The position numbers and the translations under genes were made by a program. Below the pieces are notes generated by a model. It was not told where the DNA came from. It did not search any database and saw only the letters and a program-made list of their open reading frames with translations. Positions 26,260 through 35,056 of a DNA stretch of 64,000 nucleotides are shown here, in pieces (within the stretch, counting starts at the first letter, position 1; each line of letters begins with the position of its first letter). Source of the stretch: Clostridium sp. CAG:632 (GTDB taxonomy: Bacteria > Bacillota > Clostridia > Lachnospirales > Lachnospiraceae); the NCBI GenBank assembly GCA_000431515.1, contig HF991345.1, positions 1 through 64,000 of the forward strand. The letters run 5' to 3'.

Positions 26260-28704
26260 GGTATAGATGATCATACCAATACCGAGCAGGATACCCACCA
26301 GAGATACGAGACCGCCCTTTTTGGCGCAAGGATATACGATCCGGATCGTGACATCCTCATCACCGATATATAGCAGATTGTTCTCTTCATAGATGGTCTG
26401 CTCTGTGAGGAAATTATCCTGATAAGCCAGTGTGGTATTCACATCCGCCTGCTCACTATGGATGGTGATGGTATTATCAGTAATGGTTAAGGTAAGCGGT
26501 ATCAGCTCCCGGTTCGGGATCTGGTTATAATTGATTCCAAATGCATCATTTAGTACCGGCCACAGATCGGAGTTGTCGGCATTAATCGCGAAATAAGCAA
26601 GGTTCAGACCCAGATAATAGATATTTGGGTCTGAATCATTATATCCGAGAAATGGAATCGTCTGTCCCGCACTGTTTACATAGCCGAGTACCTGATCCAG
26701 GCCGCTTACATAGCCGGTCTGCCAGCTGGTATCACCATTCGGGATCGAGCCGGTAACGACGGTCTGATCATTATAGTTTAAGTTCGGCAGGTTTCCCTGA
26801 AAGGTGATCTGGCTCTGGGCCCTACCGAGGAATTCTTTCTGCATGACACCGTTTTCCGGTAAATGTGCACTGTCGATAACGACACGGGTACCGGAAGCAG
26901 CTACTTCTTTTAAGAGATTTTCTGCAGCTGTCTGGTTATGATATTCAAATCCACTTAAGAACAGAGTCTGATATTTGCATAATTCTTCAGTTGTGTAATC
27001 ATCAATATAGGCGGAATCTCCAATCGTAAATGCCGGATAATAGATGGACAATGTCTGGGCATAGGCTCCGATTGTCAGACCGAGATAATCGGTGCGAACT
27101 CCGAACTGTTCCGGGGTATTCTTCCGGAAAAAATATGCCGTATCGGTAGTATCGATCAGCTGATAACCACAGAGCTCCGCATCGGACAGGAGACCGGACT
27201 CATCCTTGACATAGGATTTTTTAACCAGGACGGTGTCATCTCCCATTTCGATACTGCGGTCAAATACATAGAGGTACTGCTCATGCTCCTGTGCTTCATT
27301 CATGAGCATGATATTATCGGCAGTAGCCGCGCCCTGCCAGGCCCAGCCATACGTATAATCAATAGCATCATCGCCGGTGGACAGTCCCCAGGACGGATAA
27401 GAGCCATAGCTGCTCTGATCCATGAGGTTCGCACGCTGGATTGTGTAGTCCTTGAGCAACTGGGAGTCGGAGCGTGCCGCTGCTGAAGTTGGTGTATAGT
27501 ATCGTGGCAGACAGGTGAGTGTAATACCGCTATCCAGAGTCAGCAGAGCAACAAGCAGGAGTGCATATTTCCGCTTAAGGGTTCTCCATTCCAGAAGGGA
27601 AAGGAAGAAGAATGCATAGGATAATGCGGTGATACGTGCCAGCCATAGGAAATCACCCAGTGGAAGGTGTGAAGTGATCGTAGTAGCAGCAGGTGTCGTA
27701 CCGAGCAGGGTAACGATGGCAAGGACAAAGCCTGCCTTCCTGCGCTTGTCTGCCAGAAGGATGCCGAATACGGCAACCAGAATGACAGAGATGCCATAGT
27801 AGTACGTATCAGCGACACCGGTCACACGGTTCATCGGATTTAAGGATGTGCTGAGAGGAAAGGTCAGCAGGTCTCTGGCACCGGAGCTGGAGTCCCCCAT
27901 AGACATCATTCCGCCGGAGATTGCCGGAATAAACCAGATACCGGAGGTCAGAATGCCGATCACCATAGCGGTCAAAGCCTCTGCATCCCGCCGGAATTCA
28001 CGGTTATGGATGTAGTCGAATAACAGAAACAGGAAGCTTCCGATTCCGACCAGAGCAGTTAACATCAGGTGGGAAACTGTCATTAAGGCCATGGAAAGCA
28101 TCAGCCCGATGAGGGCAAAGCGTTTCTTCCGGCGGACATAGGACCACAGAAAGAAGATGACATACGGAATGACCAGAGAGGTGATGATTCGTGGCATATT
28201 TCCCTCACAGAAGAACACACGGATATTATCCGGAAGGAAGAACCACAGAATACTGCAGGCGGCCGCCAGGATCGGACGGTTGGTCAGCCGGCCGGTCATC
28301 AGAAACGGAAGTCCGCCGAAGAAGATCATCACACCGGCAAACAGATAATAGGCATGCAGGATATCACCACCGGTAATCCACTGCAGAAGACTCATACAGT
28401 AGTAGGCGGAAGGAGCCCAGTAGCGGTAGAGCTGGATGCCGTTATACCATTTCTCGGAGTACAGGGGATACCAGTTCCCCTCCTGAATACTCTCATACAG
28501 GACCTTGGCCTTATACAGGTGGCTCCAGACATCATTGCCGGACGGTTCCCAGTGATTGCACCAGAGAAATGCGGTGAAGATACCGGCACACGCAAGCAGA
28601 ATAAGGATACCAAGCACAAAAAGCCGGTTGCTCTTTCGGGTTGCGATATATGGATTTATCTGTGATGAAATCACAGGTTGATTGGTAGTCGGATTTGTTT
28701 CCAT
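26203..28704 (-). CDS. Large polytopic membrane protein of the exosortase G locus (PTPS-related membrane protein type)
   Basis: An 833-residue protein with about a dozen membrane helices in the first ~370 residues, then a large non-membrane domain (about 375-800) and one C-terminal helix (about 800-818). The layout, with an Asp-rich loop such as GNDVWSHLYKAKVLYE after the first helix, resembles GT-C-type glycosyltransferases or oligosaccharyltransferase-like proteins. Databases tend to name this family after a 6-pyruvoyl-tetrahydropterin-synthase-related label, although no PTPS motif is visible. The start at 28704 follows GAGGA at the right spacing, 5 bp beyond the upstream stop. It is the last gene of the XrtG cluster. 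A role in modifying or transferring glycans to the sorted protein is inference. Confidence 0.7.
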   Translation of the reverse strand: METNPTTNQPVISSQINPYIATRKSNRLFVLGILILLACAGIFTAFLWCNHWEPSGNDVWSHLYKAKVLYESIQEGNWYPLYSEKWYNGIQLYRYWAPSAYYCMSLLQWITGGDILHAYYLFAGVMIFFGGLPFLMTGRLTNRPILAAACSILWFFLPDNIRVFFCEGNMPRIITSLVIPYVIFFLWSYVRRKKRFALIGLMLSMALMTVSHLMLTALVGIGSFLFLLFDYIHNREFRRDAEALTAMVIGILTSGIWFIPAISGGMMSMGDSSSGARDLLTFPLSTSLNPMNRVTGVADTYYYGISVILVAVFGILLADKRRKAGFVLAIVTLLGTTPAATTITSHLPLGDFLWLARITALSYAFFFLSLLEWRTLKRKYALLLVALLTLDSGITLTCLPRYYTPTSAAARSDSQLLKDYTIQRANLMDQSSYGSYPSWGLSTGDDAIDYTYGWAWQGAATADNIMLMNEAQEHEQYLYVFDRSIEMGDDTVLVKKSYVKDESGLLSDAELCGYQLIDTTDTAYFFRKNTPEQFGVRTDYLGLTIGAYAQTLSIYYPAFTIGDSAYIDDYTTEELCKYQTLFLSGFEYHNQTAAENLLKEVAASGTRVVIDSAHLPENGVMQKEFLGRAQSQITFQGNLPNLNYNDQTVVTGSIPNGDTSWQTGYVSGLDQVLGYVNSAGQTIPFLGYNDSDPNIYYLGLNLAYFAINADNSDLWPVLNDAFGINYNQIPNRELIPLTLTITDNTITIHSEQADVNTTLAYQDNFLTEQTIYEENNLLYIGDEDVTIRIVYPCAKKGGLVSLVGILLGIGMIIYTSGQQKQQGSGYDSPQSNA

Positions 28705-28708
28705 ATGC

Positions 28709-29803
28709 TTATTCCTCATCTATCATACTGATTACATAGGAGCGGGACGGTGTCTCACTCATTTCAATCATCAGGAAGAGCCAGCCGGCCTCTTCCAGGA
28801 TCCGGCTGATCTGTTCCTTGAAATAATCACAGCAGTTCTCTAGGGTCGGATTTATGACATCAAACGGTGGAATGCTGTTTAATTCCTGATCCTGATATTG
28901 CTGCATAAAGGCTTCGATTTTCTTTTCCAGATCACCGAACTGTACAAAATCATGCTGCATCTTGATAACATGCAGCGTAATCTCCCAGGTATGCGGATGC
29001 ATGGCTCCCAGAACACCGTCAATATAGATAGCATGACGTGCATTCAGATAGAACTTGAACTTATACTGTTTATATAGATTACTCTTGCCGCGATGATGAA
29101 TAACAATCGGTGTACTGCCGGAGCCGTTTGCGGAAGAATCAGCGGATGACGCATGTTCCAGGGCTTCAAACTCCTTATTGCGCTTTAGCAGCTCGGCACG
29201 GATAGTGGCCTGTTTTCGGTCACTTCCGGTCCAGGCACCGGTAAGAGCAGTGATGGCACCGATAAAGATTAAGGTAAGTGTGGCAAATAGAATGCTCAGA
29301 TAGACTTCATGGGTGTGAATCTGCTCCAGATACTGGGCTTCATCCGTGATGATGCCTGCGGTATAGGAATCATTCCCCACATAGAAATTATCGACAGTGA
29401 CAATAGCATTCTGTTCCTTCAGATGTTTCAGAAAAGCATCCCGCTCCTTTAACTCCTGCAGCGTCTCAGTCGTAGACGGGTTCTTTGCGAAGATAACGGT
29501 ATGATTCTTGATCAGGAAGGCCCAGCTGCTTCCGGAGGCGGGTACAGAGCCTGCCATGTAGTCCTGAAGGTCTTTCTCCGATGCCCCCAGCTCGCACATG
29601 GAGTTTAAGGCATCTGCCAGCTGATTGGAGTATTGCTGCTGTGTATTGCTGCCGGTTGTGATATAATCCCGTGAAATACTATTGATGATCAGGATATATA
29701 ATCCGAAAAAGATGCTGACGCAGACAGCACACAGGATCAGGATAACAGTCAATCGTTTTCCCGGCTGCCGGAACCATTTTAAATCGGCCTTATTCTTCTT
29801 CAT
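28709..29803 (-). CDS. Membrane protein with extracellular domain and C-terminal PTPS-like domain
   Basis: 364 residues: first membrane helix (about 18-42), an extracytoplasmic domain (43-165, sensor-like in appearance), a second helix (168-190), then a cytoplasmic domain resembling 6-pyruvoyl-tetrahydropterin synthase (about 245-364). The metal-ligand pattern is kept as His257 in NARHAI and His269/His271 in HPHTWEI, but the catalytic Cys expected four residues before the HxH is Leu265. Proteins of this type are known as 6-pyruvoyl-tetrahydropterin-synthase-related and associated with exosortase G. It overlaps the glycosyltransferase gene by 14 bp. Function is unknown; a ligand-binding rather than enzymatic role is plausible. 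Confidence 0.78.
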   Translation of the reverse strand: MKKNKADLKWFRQPGKRLTVILILCAVCVSIFFGLYILIINSISRDYITTGSNTQQQYSNQLADALNSMCELGASEKDLQDYMAGSVPASGSSWAFLIKNHTVIFAKNPSTTETLQELKERDAFLKHLKEQNAIVTVDNFYVGNDSYTAGIITDEAQYLEQIHTHEVYLSILFATLTLIFIGAITALTGAWTGSDRKQATIRAELLKRNKEFEALEHASSADSSANGSGSTPIVIHHRGKSNLYKQYKFKFYLNARHAIYIDGVLGAMHPHTWEITLHVIKMQHDFVQFGDLEKKIEAFMQQYQDQELNSIPPFDVINPTLENCCDYFKEQISRILEEAGWLFLMIEMSETPSRSYVISMIDEE

Positions 29804-31169
29804 TGGAGTTCACCTCTGCTTTCCATTTTTGGATTACGGCTGCTGCATTCTGAAAATCTCTCCGGATGATTGCAGCACATGCCTGACGTTCTTCTTTAAA
29901 ATTACGCATCCGCCAGCTCTGTGTCCCCTTAATGGCATTGATGATACCGGCGAATCGGAACCAGAATACCATAAAGTTATATAATGGCAGAAGTACTGTC
30001 AGATACCATTTCCGCGCATAATAGCGCCGTAGTTTTTTCTCCTTCGACAGAAAGAGAATGATACAGATATACAGTAAAAAAGTAGCAAATACGTATAGAA
30101 TGTACATTAATATCACGGATTCAATGATCAGCTTGACCGGATAATTGATAAATGCCAGACAGATTAAGGCGAAATACCAGATCATCCGTGGGAAGGCGAA
30201 GGTATGATCATACATCAGAAGCCGTATTACAAAGTCTGAGACAAAGCCTCTGCCGAACCGCAGCCGGTTCTGACGGAACATATGCATAACCTCGATCTCA
30301 CCACGCTGCCAGCGCTGGCGCTGGATATATAGCTGATTCAGATCCTCGATCGGATCAACGAAGAAATAAGCATCATCGCAGAGTGCGACCCGTTCCCTTA
30401 GCATATCCCGGATCTGGAAGGTGACATGCGTATCTTCACAGATCGTATCGGTATTATATAACTGTGTTTTCAGAATCGCAGATTTCCGGAAGGCCGAGAA
30501 AGCACCGGACAGAGTGAAAATGCTGTTAAATTCTGACTGGAAATTCCGGCCGGCCAGAAATGCCTGGCAGTACTCAAAAAATTCCAGCTTCCGGAGTAAA
30601 CGCTTTGGAAACGGCTTGCTCCGGTCGATCAGTTCAGGATTTGTCATGATCGTGCCGGTCAGACAGTCGATATCGGTCTCCTGTTCAAACTGGCGCACCA
30701 TGTTGTAAAGGGCATCCGGATGGAGCATGCCGTCGCTGTCAATATGGATAATGTATTTTCCATAGCTGTTAAATAAGGCCAGATTCAGAGCCTTTGATTT
30801 ACCCTGTTGGGAGTTCAGCCAGTTGATAGTCAGATCCGGAAAATCCTTCTGACACCGGCAGAAAACCTCAAAGCTGTTATCCGTGCTCTGATTATTAACC
30901 AGCATGATATAGATCAGCTTGCTGTCATACGTAGAATCATTGACAGATTTAATACAGGAATAAAGAGTCTTGGCAGAATTATAAACCGGAATGATCAGGG
31001 TGATCTCCGGACAATATTCCAGCTTCAACTCTTTTTTATGAAAAATCCTGCGTTTCAGCAGGATAAAGAAATCTACAATTGTGGGTATGATCTCCATAAT
31101 GATCGGGATAATGACCCAAGCCATCCAAAACAGGATGGAGCTATGCAGAAAATCATTGATGATCGTCAT
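29790..31169 (-). CDS. Family 2 glycosyltransferase, exosortase G-associated
   Basis: A 459-residue membrane glycosyltransferase. It has an N-terminal helix, a GT-A domain with EITLIIPVYNSAKTLYSC, the DxD-type IDSDGMLHPDALY, a later acceptor-site CEDTHVTF and the processive-type QRQRWQRGE motif, then three to four C-terminal helices. The QxxRW signature groups it with hyaluronan/cellulose-synthase-like processive enzymes. It sits directly after XrtG in a pattern known for the exosortase G system. The start at 31169 is preferred (AGGTAGGTG about 9 bp upstream) over a GTG at 31181; either way it overlaps xrtG. The sugar product is unknown. Confidence 0.87.
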   Translation of the reverse strand: MTIINDFLHSSILFWMAWVIIPIIMEIIPTIVDFFILLKRRIFHKKELKLEYCPEITLIIPVYNSAKTLYSCIKSVNDSTYDSKLIYIMLVNNQSTDNSFEVFCRCQKDFPDLTINWLNSQQGKSKALNLALFNSYGKYIIHIDSDGMLHPDALYNMVRQFEQETDIDCLTGTIMTNPELIDRSKPFPKRLLRKLEFFEYCQAFLAGRNFQSEFNSIFTLSGAFSAFRKSAILKTQLYNTDTICEDTHVTFQIRDMLRERVALCDDAYFFVDPIEDLNQLYIQRQRWQRGEIEVMHMFRQNRLRFGRGFVSDFVIRLLMYDHTFAFPRMIWYFALICLAFINYPVKLIIESVILMYILYVFATFLLYICIILFLSKEKKLRRYYARKWYLTVLLPLYNFMVFWFRFAGIINAIKGTQSWRMRNFKEERQACAAIIRRDFQNAAAVIQKWKAEVNSNEEE

Positions 31170-31749
31170 ATCGGAAAGCACCTACCTTCTGTCTGACTAC
31201 CTGTGCCCGCGTGAATACATAGAAATACAGGGCAATGGTACAGGCATAAAATACTAATCTCCCAACAAATGAGTGGGCGAGGAAATACATATCCTGTCCA
31301 CCCCAGTAAATCATCTGGCAGATAATAAAAATCCGTAATACATTTGCCAGAAAAATTCCAAAAACACCTACAATGCTTACCGCGATTTTTTCGTAAAACT
31401 GGTAGGCAGGAAAAAACCAGAGCAAAGAAAGAAATGCAAAGGTTTCGATGATTCCGGAACATTCAAAATCAATATACAGGGAAATACTGGTTGTACCATG
31501 GGCAATAAACAGCAGTCCCTTTTCAAAATAAGAAGAATACGTTCCGGTCAACTCACCGAGCAGACCGGACACGGCAGCAATTGCATTCTGCATAGGCATA
31601 AGCAGAACCGGCTGCAGTGTTATGATGGCAATGATGAACAGTCCTACACTCCCTACGGTAAAATACCAGAAGTCCAGCTTGGCCCGCTTTAGAACCGAAA
31701 GCGCATAGATCCATACAATGGCGGTCAGGACAACAATCCAGTTAATCAT
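31153..31749 (-). CDS. xrtG: Exosortase family protein XrtG
   Basis: A 198-residue membrane protease/transpeptidase of the exosortase/archaeosortase fold, with about seven helices. The catalytic set is visible: Cys97 in DFECSGI, Arg139 in NVLRIF and His159 in LAHSFVGR. Exosortases cut C-terminal sorting tails of exported proteins at the outer face of the membrane. The likely substrate is the next gene upstream, whose stop overlaps this start by 4 bp, and which ends in a Firmicu-CTERM-like tail. AAAAGGAAA lies before the ATG. Assignment to XrtG rather than another exosortase rests on the gene neighbours as well as the sequence. Confidence 0.88.
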   Translation of the reverse strand: MINWIVVLTAIVWIYALSVLKRAKLDFWYFTVGSVGLFIIAIITLQPVLLMPMQNAIAAVSGLLGELTGTYSSYFEKGLLFIAHGTTSISLYIDFECSGIIETFAFLSLLWFFPAYQFYEKIAVSIVGVFGIFLANVLRIFIICQMIYWGGQDMYFLAHSFVGRLVFYACTIALYFYVFTRAQVVRQKVGAFRYDDHQ

Positions 31750-32984
31750 ACGCGTGTTTCCTTTTTATGCTTGTAGGTATAGAAGCCGGCGATGCATAAA
31801 ACAACCGCAGCCGCAACACCAATCCATGGTGCGGTGGAAGTGCCTGCCCAGGAAACCTCCTGACTGCCGATATTCGGATTTTTAATCGTAATGGAACTGA
31901 TCTGATCGGTGTTCAGACCGGTAATCCGCTGGAAGTCTTTCAGGCTGAATGCAAACTCCAGTTCATCACCCTTGGTATCCGGCTGATGAGTAGAATCATA
32001 AATGGTCATGGCAGCTTCGCTGTCGCAATACTGTGTATAGTTAATAACAACACCCAGATTCTTATAGATTCCGTTCGGCAGGGAACGCATCTCGTTATTG
32101 TAGAAATCCCAGTCAACGGAATGATCTTCTTTTACCGGATAAACACCGAGAGCAAAGGACTGTCCGTTTATGGTCAGTGTCATCTGCTGGATCTGCATCT
32201 GTGTGGTATACAGGTCGTTCATAGCGAAATGTACATATACTTTTTCTCCGTCGGTATAGATCTGACCGACATGGATACTTTTTGTGTTATTGGAAGTATA
32301 CGTAATCTCGGTGATTGGATATGACTTCCAATCATCGTAATAGCCATCAATGACAAGACCGGAATCTATCTGTGTCGGATCACCGGTGGAAGCCTCTGTG
32401 GAGGAATTTGTGGAGGAATCTGTGGAAGCCTCTGTGGAGGAATCCGTAGAAGCGGTCGTGGATTCTGTTGTCGTCGCTTCGGTGGTGTCGGAGGAACTGT
32501 CGGAAGAAGGAGTTACCGTTAAGGCCTGCCCCTGCCATGTGATACCAAGGGTATCGATCGAAGTTCCGTACGTAGAGAGCGGAACCTGAATCTTCCAGGA
32601 GGCTGTTGTATAGGTGCCGTTTGATGCACCGCTGTTCTGAACGGTACCGGAAGCTCCGGGAATCGGACTCCGCCAGGAATCACGTACCTGCAGAGACTGA
32701 CTCTCATCGGTATTTCCTGTGTTTAAGATAATATCTCCGTACTGACCGCCGACAGCAGCTCCGTTAACGGAGATACCGATACGTTCCTGAATATTATAGT
32801 CCCATGGCCCCTCATAAGTTAGATACAGATATGTATCATCTGCAGAGGCAGTCAGAGTACCTTTTTCGGTCTGAATGGTATTATCTGCACCATATGCAAG
32901 GGTGCCAAGGCTCATGCTGACTACAAAAATAAAACTGAGCAGGTATGTGAAAATAGATAATTTCTTATGATTCGTCTGTTTCAT
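31746..32984 (-). CDS. Exported surface protein with Firmicu-CTERM-type sorting tail
   Basis: 412 residues with a signal peptide (about 1-33), a beta-rich domain (about 35-155), a Ser/Thr/Glu linker of near-repeats (about 160-205), a second beta-sandwich domain beginning DGYYDDWKSYP (about 210-370) and a C-terminal tail. The tail is AGTSTAPWIG, then a hydrophobic helix, then KHKKETRV, i.e. short motif, membrane span and basic end, as in tripartite sorting signals; it lacks an LPxTG box. The start at 32984 has AAGGAG 8 bp upstream. It is flanked by the PTPS-like gene and xrtG, so it is the probable XrtG substrate. The Ser/Thr linker is a likely glycosylation region, by analogy with other exosortase substrates. 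Confidence 0.85.
   Translation of the reverse strand: MKQTNHKKLSIFTYLLSFIFVVSMSLGTLAYGADNTIQTEKGTLTASADDTYLYLTYEGPWDYNIQERIGISVNGAAVGGQYGDIILNTGNTDESQSLQVRDSWRSPIPGASGTVQNSGASNGTYTTASWKIQVPLSTYGTSIDTLGITWQGQALTVTPSSDSSSDTTEATTTESTTASTDSSTEASTDSSTNSSTEASTGDPTQIDSGLVIDGYYDDWKSYPITEITYTSNNTKSIHVGQIYTDGEKVYVHFAMNDLYTTQMQIQQMTLTINGQSFALGVYPVKEDHSVDWDFYNNEMRSLPNGIYKNLGVVINYTQYCDSEAAMTIYDSTHQPDTKGDELEFAFSLKDFQRITGLNTDQISSITIKNPNIGSQEVSWAGTSTAPWIGVAAAVVLCIAGFYTYKHKKETRV
32386..32457 (-). repeat. 36-bp imperfect tandem repeats in the Ser/Thr linker
   Basis: A block beginning GTGGAAGCCTCTGTGGAGG recurs at 32386 and 32422 (period 36 bp, twelve codons), with smaller 12-bp internal repeats. On the coding strand it encodes runs of Ser, Thr, Glu, Ala and Asp. 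Such repeats often vary in copy number between strains. Confidence 0.75.
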
Positions 32985-33004
32985 AGTAAACACTCCTTCC
33001 TGAG

Positions 33005-33400
33005 TTATTGCTGCTTAAGAACGGAATAGGCGGCCGGTAAATGAATCCGGCTGGATACTTCATAAATACTAAGTGGGTTCTCATAAATATCTAACTGGTA
33101 TAAATGGACTCCGATTTCAGCAAGACAGGATTTCAGATCTTCATAAAAGACATTGCCCATGTTTTCAATATTGGGAACCAGATGCTCAAATGCGGGCAAG
33201 TCATTTAATACGCAGTGGTCATAGGGCTCCAGATACGTCCGGACAACCCCGTCTATATCATAGAACATAATCTGCTCTGCCTGTGCATCACGGCTGACAT
33301 AAATTGTGATCGTAAAGGTATGCTGATGCTCGTGTTCTTTTCGGTAATCAAAGCTGTGAGTGGCATTAAAGCGATATTGATATTTATAGTATTTCTGCAT
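33005..33400 (-). CDS. PTPS/QueD-like protein lacking the catalytic cysteine
   Basis: A 131-residue protein of the 6-pyruvoyl-tetrahydropterin synthase/QueD fold. The zinc ligands appear as His15 in FNATHSF and His25/His27 in HEHQHTF, and the pterin-anchoring Glu is probably in ENPLSIYEVSS. The catalytic Cys, normally four residues before the HxH pair, is Lys21 here. AGAGGTGG precedes the ATG. It is the first gene of the exosortase G cluster, and a second PTPS-like domain occurs at 28709-29803. No queuosine or folate genes are nearby, so a role in the surface-protein system is more likely than pterin synthesis. Confidence 0.8.
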   Translation of the reverse strand: MQKYYKYQYRFNATHSFDYRKEHEHQHTFTITIYVSRDAQAEQIMFYDIDGVVRTYLEPYDHCVLNDLPAFEHLVPNIENMGNVFYEDLKSCLAEIGVHLYQLDIYENPLSIYEVSSRIHLPAAYSVLKQQ

Positions 33401-33587
33401 AAAACCACCTCTGATACTCTCTCATTGTGCCAAGATTATAATACTTTTTTGTTGTAAAAACATTGTCAAATTCTGCTATATATTGTAATATCTTGTAAAA
33501 AAGTAAGAATCCTTCCTATATTATTCCATTTATGTCATATATCGTCATGTACGAGCCGTGACTCAAGTGTTTGCTTCTTAATTTTAC

Positions 33588-33616
33588 TTGAACAATGTGA
33601 AAAGATTGTGTAATCT
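33588..33616 (+). promoter_or_regulatory. Possible promoter of mscL
   Basis: TTGAAC (33588-33593) and TAATCT (33611-33616) with 17-bp spacing. The gap 33401-33692 is otherwise AT-rich and presumably also holds the divergent promoter of the exosortase operon, which I could not place with confidence. Confidence 0.4.
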
Positions 33617-33692
33617 AAGAGGTACAGAAATCGGGGAAAATCGACAGATGGATTTCTGGAAAAAGAAAGATGGATACGAAAGGACGAGGGAA

Positions 33693-34139
33693 ATGAAAAA
33701 GTTTTTAGAAGAATTTAAGAAGTTTATCATGAAAGGAAACGCACTGGATCTGGCTGTCGGTGTAATCATCGGTGGTGCATTCACATCCATCGTCAATTCA
33801 CTGAATGCAGACATTATTACTCCGGTTCTGGCAATTTTCGGCGGCGTGGATTTCTCAAACCTGACATTGAAGCTGGGCAACGGTGATCTGGCACCGGTAC
33901 TTACCTATGGTAACTTCCTGACAGCAGTGATCAATTTCCTGATCACAGCATTTGTAATTTTCTGTATGATCAAGATCATCAACGGAATCGGTGATAAGTT
34001 CAAGAAGAAGCAGGAAGAGAAGCCAACAACCAAGAAGTGTCCATACTGCAAGAGTGAGATCGCGATCGAAGCAACCAGATGTCCGCATTGTACTTCGGTT
34101 CTGGAGGCGGCAGAGCAGACAGAGGCGGCTTCCAAATAA
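33693..34139 (+). CDS. mscL: Large-conductance mechanosensitive channel with zinc ribbon
   Basis: A 148-residue channel that opens under hypo-osmotic stress. The N-terminal amphipathic helix and first pore helix read KKFIMKGNALDLAVGVIIG, followed by a periplasmic loop and a second helix (about residues 73-95). Beyond the usual end is a C-terminal zinc ribbon with two CPxC pairs, CPYCKSEI and CPHCTSVL (about residues 112-131). The start at 33693 has GGACGAGGG upstream and gives the standard MscL N-terminus. The added ribbon faces the cytoplasm and may bind a metal or partner; related forms occur in other Firmicutes. Confidence 0.93.
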   Translation: MKKFLEEFKKFIMKGNALDLAVGVIIGGAFTSIVNSLNADIITPVLAIFGGVDFSNLTLKLGNGDLAPVLTYGNFLTAVINFLITAFVIFCMIKIINGIGDKFKKKQEEKPTTKKCPYCKSEIAIEATRCPHCTSVLEAAEQTEAASK

Positions 34140-34226
34140 ACAGAAAACGGATTAGATTTTATAAAAATGGTCATACTTCAAATGCAGTCCCGAAAGCGGG
34201 CAAGAATTTGAAAGGGAGACCATGAT

Positions 34227-35000
34227 ATGAAACATATAGGAAAGATTGCGTTAATGGTATTGATAACACTTGCATTTGTATTACAGCTGTTGATCAATCA
34301 GAGGATAGGACCGGAAGGGAATGTCGTAGAAGCCTTCAGCAGTACGGAGCTGATCCCGGTAGAAGCATGTGTAAGTGCATACGGAGATTTTGGCGACATG
34401 GAGCTGACGGAGGAGACCAGACAGACCATGCTTAAGAATCTGGCCGGGCAGCTGGGGATCACAGACGGTTATGCTGTGACTGCGACGCAGGGAGATTCTT
34501 TTCAGGAATCTACGCTGACCAAGGATGGTAAATATGGTAAGACAGTGCTGCAGATCGTGAGTTTAAAGACCGGCGAGAACGGAGAGTCGGAGGGTGCCGG
34601 TGGAAGCACGGGATATCAGCAGATGATCTTAAGTGATATTACGATTTATGATAATCCGGACTATATGATGCAGTGTAAAGAGATGCTGGAGGATATTTAC
34701 CGGTCGGTCGGGATGACACCGGAGGTCGGCATCTATGTAAAAGGGAAGACTGCCGGAGCACTTTCCGAGCGGGGACGGCAGAAAATCACAGATAGTATAT
34801 TTGAACAGCTTCATGCAGAGACCGTGCAGGAGATTCATAATGAAAACTATGACTGTGTCTATGGATATACGGAGTGGTTTGAGCACTCCATAAAACAAAA
34901 CGGTAGGAAGATCAATCTGAATCTTGCATTTACCTATCAGGAAGAGGAAGATATAACTTATCTCCATCTGGCTGTTCCGTATATCCGGCAGTCATTCTGA
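34227..35000 (+). CDS. YwmB-like (DUF1779) secreted/membrane-anchored protein
   Basis: A 257-residue protein with an N-terminal membrane helix (about residues 5-24) and an extracellular domain. The late block YGYTEWFEHSIKQNGRKINL and the closing strand TYLHLAVPYI fit the YwmB/DUF1779 family, whose function is unknown. In Bacillus the gene lies close to envelope and sporulation genes. AAAGGGAG lies upstream of the start. The preceding 87-bp gap holds a small hairpin (CCCGAAAGCGGG) without a T-run. Confidence 0.65.
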   Translation: MKHIGKIALMVLITLAFVLQLLINQRIGPEGNVVEAFSSTELIPVEACVSAYGDFGDMELTEETRQTMLKNLAGQLGITDGYAVTATQGDSFQESTLTKDGKYGKTVLQIVSLKTGENGESEGAGGSTGYQQMILSDITIYDNPDYMMQCKEMLEDIYRSVGMTPEVGIYVKGKTAGALSERGRQKITDSIFEQLHAETVQEIHNENYDCVYGYTEWFEHSIKQNGRKINLNLAFTYQEEEDITYLHLAVPYIRQSF

Positions 35001-35056
35001 TCAGAACCGGCGTTTCTTATACTGCATAGCTGATGAAAGGGAAAGAGAACAGACAA

